Shown piece by piece: positions 6,777-15,769 of a stretch of DNA of 45,028 bases. Below the pieces are notes generated by a model, which was given only the letters and a program-made list of their open reading frames with translations, made no database searches and was not told where the DNA came from. Source of the DNA: an uncultured Muribaculaceae bacterium (GTDB lineage: Bacteria > Bacteroidota > Bacteroidia > Bacteroidales > Muribaculaceae); contig CAJUMI010000009.1 in assembly GCA_910587545.1 (NCBI GenBank), forward strand, positions 1 through 45,028, read 5' to 3'. Numbering within the stretch: position 1 is the stretch's first letter; each line of letters begins with the position of its first letter. The position numbers and the translations under genes are program-made.

Positions 6777-8252
6777 TCATTCGGCGGGTGCGTCAAGATC
6801 GTCTTCGTCATCCTGAGGGTCGCTCCAGAATTTGGCGAGACGGCGCTTGATTCCGCCTATCAATGAGCTCCCGGACTTGTGTATATCATCGTTGTCGTCG
6901 GTGTTGTTGTCGATGTTGTCTTCATCGTCGAAGTCGTCATGTCTGTATTTACGGTTATTGTGGACTCTGACAGCGGGAGAGCCGCCGGTGTCGATGTCGT
7001 CTTTGTCGTCTTCGAGCAGGGAGTCGTCGTCGATGTAGTGGCGACGTCTGCGCTGCTGGGGGTCAGCGGCGTAGATCTCATCAGGATCGGCGTCGGGAAC
7101 TGAAGTTACGGCTTCGGGCTGAGGAGCCGCTGTGAGGCAGTCGACGCTGAAATTGTCGGCGGCATATTTGGCGATGGCAAGGATGTCGATGTTGGTGTTG
7201 CGCTCGGGTATATTGCCTTTGAATTTGAGAGAGCTGTCGATGGCAGCCATGCGTACGGGCATTTTCGACTGGTTCTCGATAAGCCTGTCGAAGTTGCGCA
7301 GACGCGCGCCTCCGCCGGTGAGGATTACGCCGGCCGGCAAAGTCTGCGGTTTGAAGCCTGCGACTTCAATCTGATGGAGAATGTTGGCTACGATTTCGCC
7401 TGCGCGGGCCGAGATATAGTTGTTGACCTCGATGTCGCCCGTGCCGGTCGGGTCGGACGGAATGGCGGAGCCGGAACGCGCTTTGGCCATTTCGGCGCTC
7501 TCTTCGGTCATGGTCAGTCCGATCATGAGGTCGCGCGTGATGTTGCGCGAACCGATGGGAAGGGTGATAATCGACTGGAGCGACTCGTCTTTGTAGATGG
7601 TTATGGTGGTGGTCTCGGCGCCGAAATCGACGAGCGCGCAGCCGAGCTGTTTCTCCGAGACGGTCAGGACGAGGTCAGCCAGTGCAATCGGTCTGACAAC
7701 ATTGGTGAGCCTGAGTGAATGATCGTCAAATTTGATCAGTTCGAGGTTGCGGCAGATGGCCGGAGAGATGACGATAGTCGAGAATTCGGCGCGTAGATGT
7801 GTGCCGATTGTGCCGACGATGTTTTTGACCTCTGAATTGTCGACGAAGAAAGCGTGGGGTAGCATGCCGAGGTTGTTTTTGTCGGTTACCAGGCCGAACG
7901 ATGCGTCGCGTTTGAGGCGGTCTATAGTTTCGGCTGTGATTTCTACGGCATTGGGAAATTTAACCTGAGCCTGGGCCATGACTGTGGCAAGCGATCTGCC
8001 GCCGAGCGACACGAAGATATCGGTGATCTTGCGGGGCGCTATGCCGGAGTTGTTCTCGAGTTTGCGGATTATGTCGTTGACGTGGGCCGAAACTTCCTGA
8101 ACGTTCTGGATCTTGCCGTAACGGACGCAATCGTTGACGCGTATTTCTTCGATTGCAATAACCTGAATGTCGCCGAGCTCGCTGACAGACGCGGCGAGAC
8201 CTTTGATTTTCGAACTTCCGATTTCGAGAGCGACTATATGTTTTTTATCCAT
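6777..8252 (-). CDS. ftsA: Cell division protein FtsA
   Basis: The actin-like protein tethers FtsZ to the inner membrane and signals to the divisome. The 491-residue protein starts with the phosphate-1 motif VALEIGSSKIKGL, has GCALVDFGAETTTITIY as the second phosphate motif near 205, and ILTGGGARLRNFD near 315 in the adenosine site. After residue about 390 it leaves the family fold and enters a long, very acidic low-complexity linker rich in Asp and Asn. An amphipathic segment, SLIGGIKRRLAKFW (about 462-475), follows and should be the membrane-targeting helix, and then a second acidic tail. The helix is therefore not at the extreme C-terminus as in E. coli FtsA. The gene lies 24 bases after ftsQ. 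Confidence 0.96.
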   Translation of the reverse strand: MDKKHIVALEIGSSKIKGLAASVSELGDIQVIAIEEIRVNDCVRYGKIQNVQEVSAHVNDIIRKLENNSGIAPRKITDIFVSLGGRSLATVMAQAQVKFPNAVEITAETIDRLKRDASFGLVTDKNNLGMLPHAFFVDNSEVKNIVGTIGTHLRAEFSTIVISPAICRNLELIKFDDHSLRLTNVVRPIALADLVLTVSEKQLGCALVDFGAETTTITIYKDESLQSIITLPIGSRNITRDLMIGLTMTEESAEMAKARSGSAIPSDPTGTGDIEVNNYISARAGEIVANILHQIEVAGFKPQTLPAGVILTGGGARLRNFDRLIENQSKMPVRMAAIDSSLKFKGNIPERNTNIDILAIAKYAADNFSVDCLTAAPQPEAVTSVPDADPDEIYAADPQQRRRRHYIDDDSLLEDDKDDIDTGGSPAVRVHNNRKYRHDDFDDEDNIDNNTDDNDDIHKSGSSLIGGIKRRLAKFWSDPQDDEDDLDAPAE

Positions 8253-8276
8253 GCTAGGAATTGAGTTAAGGAGTTG

Positions 8277-9155
8277 TCAGTTGATGATTTGAGTCAAGGT
8301 CTGAGCGACAGAGTCTGTGACAAATCCGTCGGCGTCGGGGGTCATAGTCGCAATGTCGTCGATGAAGTCAAACTCGGATTCTTCGGTCTGGAGGGCGATT
8401 TTTCCGAGCGACTTGTCGCGGCGCGCTGCAACGACCTGACCGGCCCATTTTACGGAAATGGTGTCGTAGGTGTTCCAGCCTTTGACGGGCATGACTTTGG
8501 TATAGAATGTTTTAAGTCGATCAAACTTGTCTTTGACATTGGCGTTGTCGCCGAAGTTGATCACTTGTCCGCGGATCACGGGTACGATGATTATGTCGCC
8601 GTCAGGAGAGAGAGTGACGGTCGATATGAGGGCGTTGAGCGTGGCGTCGTCGGCGATGTAGGACAGCATCGGGAGAAGATGCTCGGCGCGTAGCTGTCCG
8701 GAGTCAAAGTCTCCTATGACGACCGGAACATCGACGTGATAGCGGGCATCAGCGATGACACGTTTGCCGGAAGCATTGATATAGTAGGAGTGGCCTTTGT
8801 GGTCGAACACTCTTGCGACCGGAACCATCGGGCTGACATCGATGCGGAGCGAGCCGTCGCACAGGGTGGCCACGTTGGCATATTCGACCACGGGCATGTC
8901 GAGGATCTGACGCTCGAGCTGTTGAAGATCAATCGAGCTGCGTGACTCGGAGGCTATGATCGAATAAAGGTCACCGCATTCGCCGGCGACATCTTTTTCA
9001 GAGACGAAGCCGCTGCCTATGGAGTCGACAACCGAGATGGTGATGCCATTATAGCGGTCGGCACGTTCGGCAGAGCCTGTCATCGCCAGGGCAAAGACGA
9101 GATAGACCGTCAGAACGGCGGTCAGCGCTATTTTGATGATGGTATCTTTCTCCAT
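8277..9155 (-). CDS. ftsQ: Cell division protein FtsQ/DivIB-like
   Basis: A bitopic divisome protein that links the periplasmic synthases FtsW and FtsI with early division proteins. The 292 residues give a short cytoplasmic end, one transmembrane helix (about 7-25), a POTRA-like region (about 38-110; ITISVVDSIGSGFVSEKDV leads in) and a beta domain of about 110-250. Sequence conservation of FtsQ is low, so the call rests on size, topology and position between murC and ftsA. The C-terminal 25 residues are acidic and likely unstructured. It is 42 bases after murC. Confidence 0.85.
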   Translation of the reverse strand: MEKDTIIKIALTAVLTVYLVFALAMTGSAERADRYNGITISVVDSIGSGFVSEKDVAGECGDLYSIIASESRSSIDLQQLERQILDMPVVEYANVATLCDGSLRIDVSPMVPVARVFDHKGHSYYINASGKRVIADARYHVDVPVVIGDFDSGQLRAEHLLPMLSYIADDATLNALISTVTLSPDGDIIIVPVIRGQVINFGDNANVKDKFDRLKTFYTKVMPVKGWNTYDTISVKWAGQVVAARRDKSLGKIALQTEESEFDFIDDIATMTPDADGFVTDSVAQTLTQIIN

Positions 9156-9197
9156 TTCTTATTACTACGTCAATCAACAACTGAGGCCCGGGGTTGT

Positions 9198-10571
9198 TCA
9201 TCCTTTATTTCGTAGCTCCCGGCAGAGCTGCGGAAGGTAGAGATTGAGATCGCCCGCACCTGCAGTCAACAAGATTTCAAAGTTACGATTTTTTACGGTG
9301 TTTACAAAGGCTTCCTTAGAAATCATGACTTTATCGTCGCATTTTATGCGGTCAAAAATGATTTTAGAGGTGACACCCGGTATCGGAAGTTCGCGCGCGG
9401 GGTATATATCAATAAGTATTACAGCATCTGCGGCCGAAAGAGCTTCGGCAAATTCAGGAGCGAAATCGCGCGTGCGGCTGTAAAGATGAGGCTGGAAGGC
9501 GACAGTCAGCCGGCGGTCGGGATATAAGGCCTTGACCGATGCGATGCTCTGACGCAGTTCGTCGGGGTGATGGGCGTAGTCGTCAATTATGGCGCGGCCG
9601 TGGTCTCCGTCTTCCTTGAGATGGAACTCGAAACGTCGTTCTGGACCCATGAACGAGGCCATAGCCTTTTTGGCCGATTCGGGTTCGAATTTGCCTGTCA
9701 GCCATACGGCGGCGAGTGCGGCCAAGGCGTTGTCGATATTGATCTCCACCGGCACTCCGAGCTCGATGTCATTCAGAGAGCCGCCCGGATATATGAAGTC
9801 AAAAACTATCCGGCCTGAGCCGTGGCGGATGTTTTCTGCGTGGAAGTCGCCTGAGGTGCGCGAGTAAGTGAATGTCTCGACGCCTTCTGGCGGCCGCGGC
9901 ACGAGTTTGAGACCGGTGTGGACGAGGAGTTTGCCTTGAGGGCGGATGAGTTCGGTGAAGTGAGCGAAACTTTCAAGATAGGCTTCTTCGGTACCGTAGA
10001 TGTCGAGATGGTCGGGGTCTGTGGCCGTGATCACGGCAATGTAGGGCGAGAGTTGATGGAACGAGCGGTCATATTCGTCGGCCTCGATGACCGCATATGG
10101 CGACTCAGACGCGAGCAGAAGATTACTTCCGTAGTTGCGCAGGATGCCGCCGAGGAAGGCGTTGCAGCCCACGGAGCTGCAGTGGAGGATATGAGCGGCC
10201 ATCGACGATGTGGTAGTCTTGCCGTGAGTTCCGGCGAAACAGAGTCCGAGACTCGAACGGGTGATGTTGCCGAGAACAGCCGCGCGTTTCAGGAGTCTGA
10301 AGCCGTTGTGGCGGAAGAAGCCCAGCGGTATGTTGTCGTCGGGGACGGCCGGTGTGTAGACGACCTCTGTCGTGGCCGGATCGCGGAAATCTCCTGGCAC
10401 GGCATCCATGGAGTCTTCGAACGATATCGCGACACCCTCATGCTGTAGCGCGTCGGTAAGCGGCGAAGGAGTGCGGTCATATCCCGCGACTTTATAACCT
10501 TGTGAGAGATAGTAGCGTTCGAGAGCTGCCATGCCGATACCGCCGGCTCCGACAAAATATATCTTTTTCAT
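9198..10571 (-). CDS. murC: UDP-N-acetylmuramate--L-alanine ligase
   Basis: The ligase adds L-alanine to UDP-MurNAc with ATP, the first amino acid step of peptidoglycan precursor synthesis in the cytoplasm. The 457-residue protein has the UDP-binding VGAGGIGMAALERYY at the N-terminus, the P-loop CFAGTHGKTTTSSMAAH (near 113-129), and the C-terminal domain stretch DDYAHHPDELRQSI (near 335), which is typical of MurC. Its ATG overlaps the murG stop by four bases (ATGA), so translation of the two genes is likely coupled. Confidence 0.96.
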   Translation of the reverse strand: MKKIYFVGAGGIGMAALERYYLSQGYKVAGYDRTPSPLTDALQHEGVAISFEDSMDAVPGDFRDPATTEVVYTPAVPDDNIPLGFFRHNGFRLLKRAAVLGNITRSSLGLCFAGTHGKTTTSSMAAHILHCSSVGCNAFLGGILRNYGSNLLLASESPYAVIEADEYDRSFHQLSPYIAVITATDPDHLDIYGTEEAYLESFAHFTELIRPQGKLLVHTGLKLVPRPPEGVETFTYSRTSGDFHAENIRHGSGRIVFDFIYPGGSLNDIELGVPVEINIDNALAALAAVWLTGKFEPESAKKAMASFMGPERRFEFHLKEDGDHGRAIIDDYAHHPDELRQSIASVKALYPDRRLTVAFQPHLYSRTRDFAPEFAEALSAADAVILIDIYPARELPIPGVTSKIIFDRIKCDDKVMISKEAFVNTVKNRNFEILLTAGAGDLNLYLPQLCRELRNKG

Positions 10572-11704
10572 TTACGGTTTGAAATTAGGTCAATAATAGC
10601 ATCGACAATTTTTTCGTCGCTGTCGCGCAGGGCCATCGCCGAAATGTTGTCGGCCAGCATGCGGCGTCGGTCGTTGTCGGCAATGAGGGCAAACACTTCG
10701 TCGGCAAGCATGTCGCGGCAGCGGTCATCGGTGATCATTACCGCTGCCTGCCGCTCGACAAGCGCCATGGCGTTTTTGCGCTGATGGTCCTCGGCGACGT
10801 TGGGAGAGGGTACAAGTATGGTGGCTTTGCCGAGCAGTTGCAGTTCGCTGATGCTGCCTGCTCCTGCGCGTGAAACCACAAGATCGGCTGCGCGATAAGC
10901 CACATCCATGTCAGATATGAAGGGCGTGGCCTTGATACCCGGGATTGAAGAGGCGCGGGCGACGGCGTCAGATGATGCATAATTCTTGCCGGTCTGCCAG
11001 AGGAGCTGGATGCCGCCGGCGGCAAATCGGTCGATGGATGCGGCGATGCTCTCGTTGATGGTTCTTGCCCCGAGACTGCCGCCTACGACAAGCATAAGAG
11101 GTTTCTCTGGGTCGAAACTGAGCGAAATCTTGGCTTCGGACTGAGTCATTGAGTTCTCAAGAAGATTTTTCCGGACAGGATTTCCGGTCTTAACTATAGC
11201 TCCTGCGGGGAAGAAACGTTCCATGCCGTCGTAGGCGACGCAAATGCGTCCCGCCTTTTTTGCCAAGAGTTTATTGGTGACTCCGGCATAGGAGTTTTGT
11301 TCCTGAATGAGAGTAGGGACGCCAAGGCGCTGGGCCGCCTTGAGTGTCGGGCCGGAAGCATAGCCTCCGACTCCGATGGCGATCTGAGGCTTGAAGTCAC
11401 GCACTATCGAGCGGGCTTTGCTGATGGCGCGCCTCAGCTTGATGAGGACGGAAATGTTGCGGAACAGATTTTTTCTGTCGAAGCCGCAGATGCTCAGCCC
11501 TTCGATGGGATAGCCGGCCGCCGGCACGCGTTCCATTTCCATGCGGTTGTCTGCGCCGACAAAGCGGATGTCAGCGTCGGGAAATCGCCGTCGGATTGCA
11601 TTGGCGATTGAAATGGCCGGGAATATATGGCCTCCTGTGCCGCCGCCGCTGATGAGAACTCTTTGTAGCGAGGGTTTCTGTTGTATGATCTGTTCGTTGT
11701 TCAT
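10568..11704 (-). CDS. murG: Undecaprenyl-PP-MurNAc-pentapeptide GlcNAc transferase
   Basis: MurG adds GlcNAc to lipid I to make lipid II on the inner face of the cytoplasmic membrane. The 378-residue protein carries the N-terminal glycine loop GGGTGGHIFPAISIA (near 20-34), EQNSYAGVTNKLL (near 137) and the UDP-GlcNAc region SRAGAGSISELQLLGK (near 278). The first 15 residues are a short extension before the fold. It starts 14 bases after ftsW and overlaps murC by four bases. Confidence 0.96.
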   Translation of the reverse strand: MNNEQIIQQKPSLQRVLISGGGTGGHIFPAISIANAIRRRFPDADIRFVGADNRMEMERVPAAGYPIEGLSICGFDRKNLFRNISVLIKLRRAISKARSIVRDFKPQIAIGVGGYASGPTLKAAQRLGVPTLIQEQNSYAGVTNKLLAKKAGRICVAYDGMERFFPAGAIVKTGNPVRKNLLENSMTQSEAKISLSFDPEKPLMLVVGGSLGARTINESIAASIDRFAAGGIQLLWQTGKNYASSDAVARASSIPGIKATPFISDMDVAYRAADLVVSRAGAGSISELQLLGKATILVPSPNVAEDHQRKNAMALVERQAAVMITDDRCRDMLADEVFALIADNDRRRMLADNISAMALRDSDEKIVDAIIDLISNRK

Positions 11705-11718
11705 GAGGTATGGGTGTG

Positions 11719-13074
11719 CTATAGTTGTGAGGGGTTGTCATTATGGATGCTTTCCGGGAGAGCGTTGAGCTCGCGGCGTATGGCTTCTTTGTCGCCTTTG
11801 AACGCTGCGTGGCGGCTTGTCGAAAGCATGATACCGAGAGCCAACGAAGTGACAATCACCGATGTGCCGCCTTTGGAGATCAGAGGCAGCGGCTGTCCGG
11901 AGACCGGGAATACTCCGGTCACGATAGCCATGTGGAACAGAGCCTGATAGACAATGTAGATGGCGCATCCGATCACCAGAAGGCATGGGAATGTCTGTTT
12001 GCACTGTGTCGCCACGCGTCCGGCTCGTGCGAGCAGCCATATGTAGCATAGCAGGACGAAAATGCCTGTGACGAGTCCGAGTTCTTCAATGACGATCGCA
12101 TATATATAGTCCGAGAAGGCGAGCGGTAGCCGGGCGTTTTCGCGGGAGTTGCCGGGACCGACACCGGTTATGCCGCCGTGAGCCTGGGCTATGTAGCTGA
12201 GTTGTTCCTGCTTGTTGGTGTCGTCGATCTTGTCTCCGGCCTTGTTCAGGCGGAAATGGCGCTGTATCCGGGCCACCCATGTCGACGAGCGGTTGCCGGC
12301 CGACGCTCCGACTTCCTCTTTGTTAAGCGCGGCAGTCTCGATGGCTTCTTTTGTCGGTGCGGCGTCTTTGTTCTGCATCAGTTTGTAGCCCATGGCCGCC
12401 GAACCGATCACAAGATAGATAGCGCATACGATGCCGATCTTTTTCATGCCTACGCCACCGATCAGCATCATCGACATGCTGATGGCGAAGATCAGCAGGG
12501 TGTTGGTGAGACCGTGGGAAAAGAGCAGGCCGGCACTGATAAGTGTCAGTGACGCACTCATTACCACGCCTTTGGTGGTGACATCGCGTTTGCCGGGCAT
12601 CTGATTGCGGCTTAGGATGTAAGCGATGCCTAACGCAGCCGCCAACTTCAGGAATTCGGCCGGCAATATCATGATTGATCCGAGCTGCAGCGCCCGTTGC
12701 GCGCCGTTGACTTTTACGCCGACTCCCATCACGAGAATCATCGCCATGATACTGCCGAACACATACAGCGGAGTGAGTTTGAATATGTATTTGAAGTGAA
12801 AGCGCTGGATGACGAGCATCAGAACCAGTCCCATAGCGAGGAAACGGGCATGGCGGATGATCGGACCGTAGATGTCGTTGACCTCGACCTCCTGGCTTGA
12901 AGCGCTGAACAGTTCGATGACCGAGATGATCAGCAGCGATATGTAGATGCCCCAGATGTGTTGGTCGGTCCTAAGTTTCGGTTTTATTTTGCCGAGATCT
13001 TCGGATGCCGTGGTCTCGTTGGCAGGTTTCACGACCTCGGGAACGACTTCGTCGATGTTGAAAATGGGTTCCAT
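11719..13074 (-). CDS. ftsW: SEDS peptidoglycan glycosyltransferase FtsW
   Basis: FtsW polymerises lipid II into septal glycan in complex with FtsI. The 451-residue protein has a cytoplasmic N-terminus of about 40 residues and about ten membrane helices. The large periplasmic loop holds the family motif GVGPGNSRENARLPLAFSDY near 315-334, which includes the catalytic Asp, followed by IYAIVIEELG. The loop between helices near residues 225-290 is long and charged. The gene lies between murD and murG with gaps of 24 and 14 bases. Confidence 0.95.
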   Translation of the reverse strand: MEPIFNIDEVVPEVVKPANETTASEDLGKIKPKLRTDQHIWGIYISLLIISVIELFSASSQEVEVNDIYGPIIRHARFLAMGLVLMLVIQRFHFKYIFKLTPLYVFGSIMAMILVMGVGVKVNGAQRALQLGSIMILPAEFLKLAAALGIAYILSRNQMPGKRDVTTKGVVMSASLTLISAGLLFSHGLTNTLLIFAISMSMMLIGGVGMKKIGIVCAIYLVIGSAAMGYKLMQNKDAAPTKEAIETAALNKEEVGASAGNRSSTWVARIQRHFRLNKAGDKIDDTNKQEQLSYIAQAHGGITGVGPGNSRENARLPLAFSDYIYAIVIEELGLVTGIFVLLCYIWLLARAGRVATQCKQTFPCLLVIGCAIYIVYQALFHMAIVTGVFPVSGQPLPLISKGGTSVIVTSLALGIMLSTSRHAAFKGDKEAIRRELNALPESIHNDNPSQL

Positions 13075-13098
13075 AAGTTTGAGAGTGATTTTAGTAGT

Positions 13099-14484
13099 TT
13101 ATTCCGACAATTCAGCAACGGCGGCTTTGAACTGACGGCCACGGTCCTCGTAGCTTGAGAACAGGTCAAAGCTTGCGCAGCACGGGGAGAGCAGTACGAC
13201 GTCGCCCGGGCATGCGAGGCTGCGACACTCAGAAACGGCGTCGGCCAGCGAGTTTGTGTCACGGACTTCGATGCCGGAGTCTTTGAAGAAGTCGATGATC
13301 TTGGTGTTGTCTTTTCCCATCGCGACAATCGCCTTGACTTTTTCTTTTACGAGCGGCAGTATCTCGTTGTAGTCATTGCCTTTGTCTTTGCCGCCGAGAA
13401 TCAGGACGGTCGGTTTGGTCATAGAGTCGAGCGCATACCAGCATGAGTTGACGTTTGTTGCCTTGGAGTCGTTGATCCATTCGACACCGCCTGTTGTGCC
13501 TGCGGGCTCAAGACGGTGCTCGACGCCCGTGAAATCGCTGAGAGCGGCCCTGATGTCATCTTTGCGTATGTTGAGCAGGCAGGCAGAAAGGCCTGCGGCC
13601 ATGGAGTTGTAGAGATTGTGGATGCCGTTGAGCGCGAGATCTGCGCGCGGCATGGCGAGAGAAGATTCCGGAGTGCTGATGATCAGATCGTTCTCGGCAT
13701 CGACATATGCGGCGCATGTTTCTTCGTCTTTTGCCGTGAATGGAAACATTTCGGCCTCGGTCGAGATTTTTTTTAGTTGTGCGCTGACCACGGGATCATC
13801 TTTCCAGAATATGAAGGCGTCGGCCGGAGTCATATTCTGCAGAATACGGAATTTTGCGTTGACGTAATTCTGCATCTTGTAGTCATATCGGTCGAGATGG
13901 TCGGGCGTGATGTTCATGATCACGGCGATATTTGCTTTGAAGTCGTACATGTTGTCGAGCTGAAACGAACTGAGTTCTATGACATAACATGCATGAGGAT
14001 CACGGGCTACCTGCAGCGCGAGGCTGTTGCCTACGTTTCCCGCGAGACCGACATCGAGGCCTGCGTGGCGCAGTATGTGATAGGTGAGCAGAGTCGTGGT
14101 TGTCTTGCCGTTGCTTCCGGTGATACATATCATCTTTGAATCTGTATAGCGGCCGGCAAATTCGATTTCGCTGATCACGGGAATGTTTTTCGAGATGACT
14201 TTCTGCATCACCGCAGTAGTGTCGGCGATGCCCGGGCTCTTGATGACCTCATCTGCGGCAAGGATGCGGTCGAGTGAATGTTGTCCTTCTTCCCATGCGA
14301 TGCCCTCGCGGTCGAGTGTCTCTTTGTATCTTGGAGAGATATTGCCGTAGTCGCTTACAAAGACGTCGAAGCCCTTGTCCTTGGCCAGAATTGCGGCGCC
14401 GGTTCCGCTTTCGCCCGCGCCGAGAACGACTATGCGGCGTTGTGATGTATGGTTATTTTCCATGACTTTGGATTGTAATGACAT
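13099..14484 (-). CDS. murD: UDP-N-acetylmuramoyl-L-alanine--D-glutamate ligase
   Basis: The ligase adds D-glutamate to UDP-MurNAc-L-Ala. The protein has the Rossmann-type VVLGAGESGTGAAILAK near the start, the ATP-binding CITGSNGKTTTTLLTY (near 115-130) and the ligase C-terminal blocks NDSKATNVNSCWYAL and ILGGKDKGNDY. The first ATG (14484) follows the mraY stop codon with no gap. A second ATG seven codons on (14463) gives a protein starting MENNHTSQ and could be the real start. Both give a full-length enzyme of about 455-461 residues. Confidence 0.95.
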   Translation of the reverse strand: MSLQSKVMENNHTSQRRIVVLGAGESGTGAAILAKDKGFDVFVSDYGNISPRYKETLDREGIAWEEGQHSLDRILAADEVIKSPGIADTTAVMQKVISKNIPVISEIEFAGRYTDSKMICITGSNGKTTTTLLTYHILRHAGLDVGLAGNVGNSLALQVARDPHACYVIELSSFQLDNMYDFKANIAVIMNITPDHLDRYDYKMQNYVNAKFRILQNMTPADAFIFWKDDPVVSAQLKKISTEAEMFPFTAKDEETCAAYVDAENDLIISTPESSLAMPRADLALNGIHNLYNSMAAGLSACLLNIRKDDIRAALSDFTGVEHRLEPAGTTGGVEWINDSKATNVNSCWYALDSMTKPTVLILGGKDKGNDYNEILPLVKEKVKAIVAMGKDNTKIIDFFKDSGIEVRDTNSLADAVSECRSLACPGDVVLLSPCCASFDLFSSYEDRGRQFKAAVAELSE

Positions 14485-15735
14485 TTATCTGATTTTAAGC
14501 GTGACAAAGGTAATGGCGGCGAGTATGATGCCAAAGATCCAGAACCGTGTCACAATCTTCGATTCGGGGATTATCTGTATCGGCCGCTGTATGAGCGCCT
14601 GAAAGCCTGCATTGCCGGGTTTCTGGAAATGGTGGTGCAGAGGTGTCATCTTGAAAATGCGTCTGCCGCCTGTTCGCTTGAAGTATGCGACCTGAAGGAT
14701 GACCGACAGATCCTCGACATAGAACAGCGCGCAGAGAATAGGCAGCAGAAGTTCCTTGTGGATAAGGATTGCGAATATGGCGATTATGCCGCCGAGTGTC
14801 AGACTGCCCGTGTCGCCCATGAAGACCTGGGCGGGATAGGCATTGTACCACAGAAAGCCGATCAAGGCGCCTATGAATGCGGCCATGAATACGACAAGCT
14901 CTTCACTCCCGGGTATGTACATAATGTTGAGGTATGCCGAGTATATCACGTTGCTGCCAAGATAGGCCATTATGGCCAGGGCCACACCGCATATCGCCGA
15001 CAGTCCGGCGGTCATGCCGTCGAGTCCGTCGTTGAGATTGGCACCGTTGCTGGTCGCTGAAACGATGAATATGACAATGAAGAAAAACAGAATCCATCCT
15101 CCGGTTTCTGCATTGTCGCCCATCCACTGAGTGAACCAGCTGTAATTGAAGTTATTGTTTTTGACGAATGGTATTGTCGTCTGTGGCGACTTGGTTGTGT
15201 CGGATCCGTAGATCACCTGCTCGACTTCGTTGGTGTCGGTGTTGATCACTTCAGAATTCTCGACTATGACCATATTGGGGTTTAGAAACATGGTCACGGC
15301 GACGATCAGGGCGATGCCGACCTGGCCGATTATCTTGTATTTGCCTTTCAGACCGTCTTTGTTATGATACCGTATCTTACGGTAATCGTCAAGAAACCCG
15401 ATTGTTCCGAGCCATACCGCAGCAACCAGCATGAGTATCATGTAGATATTCGAGAGATTGCCGATCAACAGGCAGGGGAGAACTATTGAAAGGATTATAA
15501 TCACGCCGCCCATTGTCGGGGTGCCTGTCTTTTTTGTCTGGCCTTCGAGATCGAGATTGCGGACTATTTCGCCGATCTGCATTTTTTGAAGGGCATTGAT
15601 GATGCGGCGCCCGACAAAAACCGCAAGGAGCAGTGAGAGTACCAGTGCAATGCCGGAGCGGAATGTGATGTAGTTCATCAGACGTGCGCCCGGCAGGCCG
15701 CTGTCTTGAAAGATTTGGAACAGGTAGTAGAACAT
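14485..15735 (-). CDS. mraY: Phospho-N-acetylmuramoyl-pentapeptide transferase
   Basis: MraY transfers phospho-MurNAc-pentapeptide to undecaprenyl phosphate and so makes lipid I in the membrane. The 416-residue polytopic protein has TKKTGTPTMGGVIII (near 70-84), the acidic catalytic FLDDYRKIRY (near 115) and NLNDGLDGMTAGL, then AYPAQVFMGDTGSLTLGG and the C-terminal MTPLHHHFQKPG histidine motif. A loop of about 50 residues near 165-215 is longer than in E. coli MraY (about 360 residues in total), which seems common in Bacteroidetes. It is 34 bases after murE. Confidence 0.97.
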   Translation of the reverse strand: MFYYLFQIFQDSGLPGARLMNYITFRSGIALVLSLLLAVFVGRRIINALQKMQIGEIVRNLDLEGQTKKTGTPTMGGVIIILSIVLPCLLIGNLSNIYMILMLVAAVWLGTIGFLDDYRKIRYHNKDGLKGKYKIIGQVGIALIVAVTMFLNPNMVIVENSEVINTDTNEVEQVIYGSDTTKSPQTTIPFVKNNNFNYSWFTQWMGDNAETGGWILFFFIVIFIVSATSNGANLNDGLDGMTAGLSAICGVALAIMAYLGSNVIYSAYLNIMYIPGSEELVVFMAAFIGALIGFLWYNAYPAQVFMGDTGSLTLGGIIAIFAILIHKELLLPILCALFYVEDLSVILQVAYFKRTGGRRIFKMTPLHHHFQKPGNAGFQALIQRPIQIIPESKIVTRFWIFGIILAAITFVTLKIR

Positions 15736-15769
15736 TGTCTAATGCTATATGTGATGTAAAACAGTTTCG

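Noticed and set aside
5970..6866. Long plus-strand open frame (298 codons) opposite ftsZ and ftsA
   Set aside because: It lies antisense to two certain genes, has no family features, and results from their codon bias. Similar antisense frames opposite hflX, glpC, glpA and the DUF4434 genes were rejected for the same reason.
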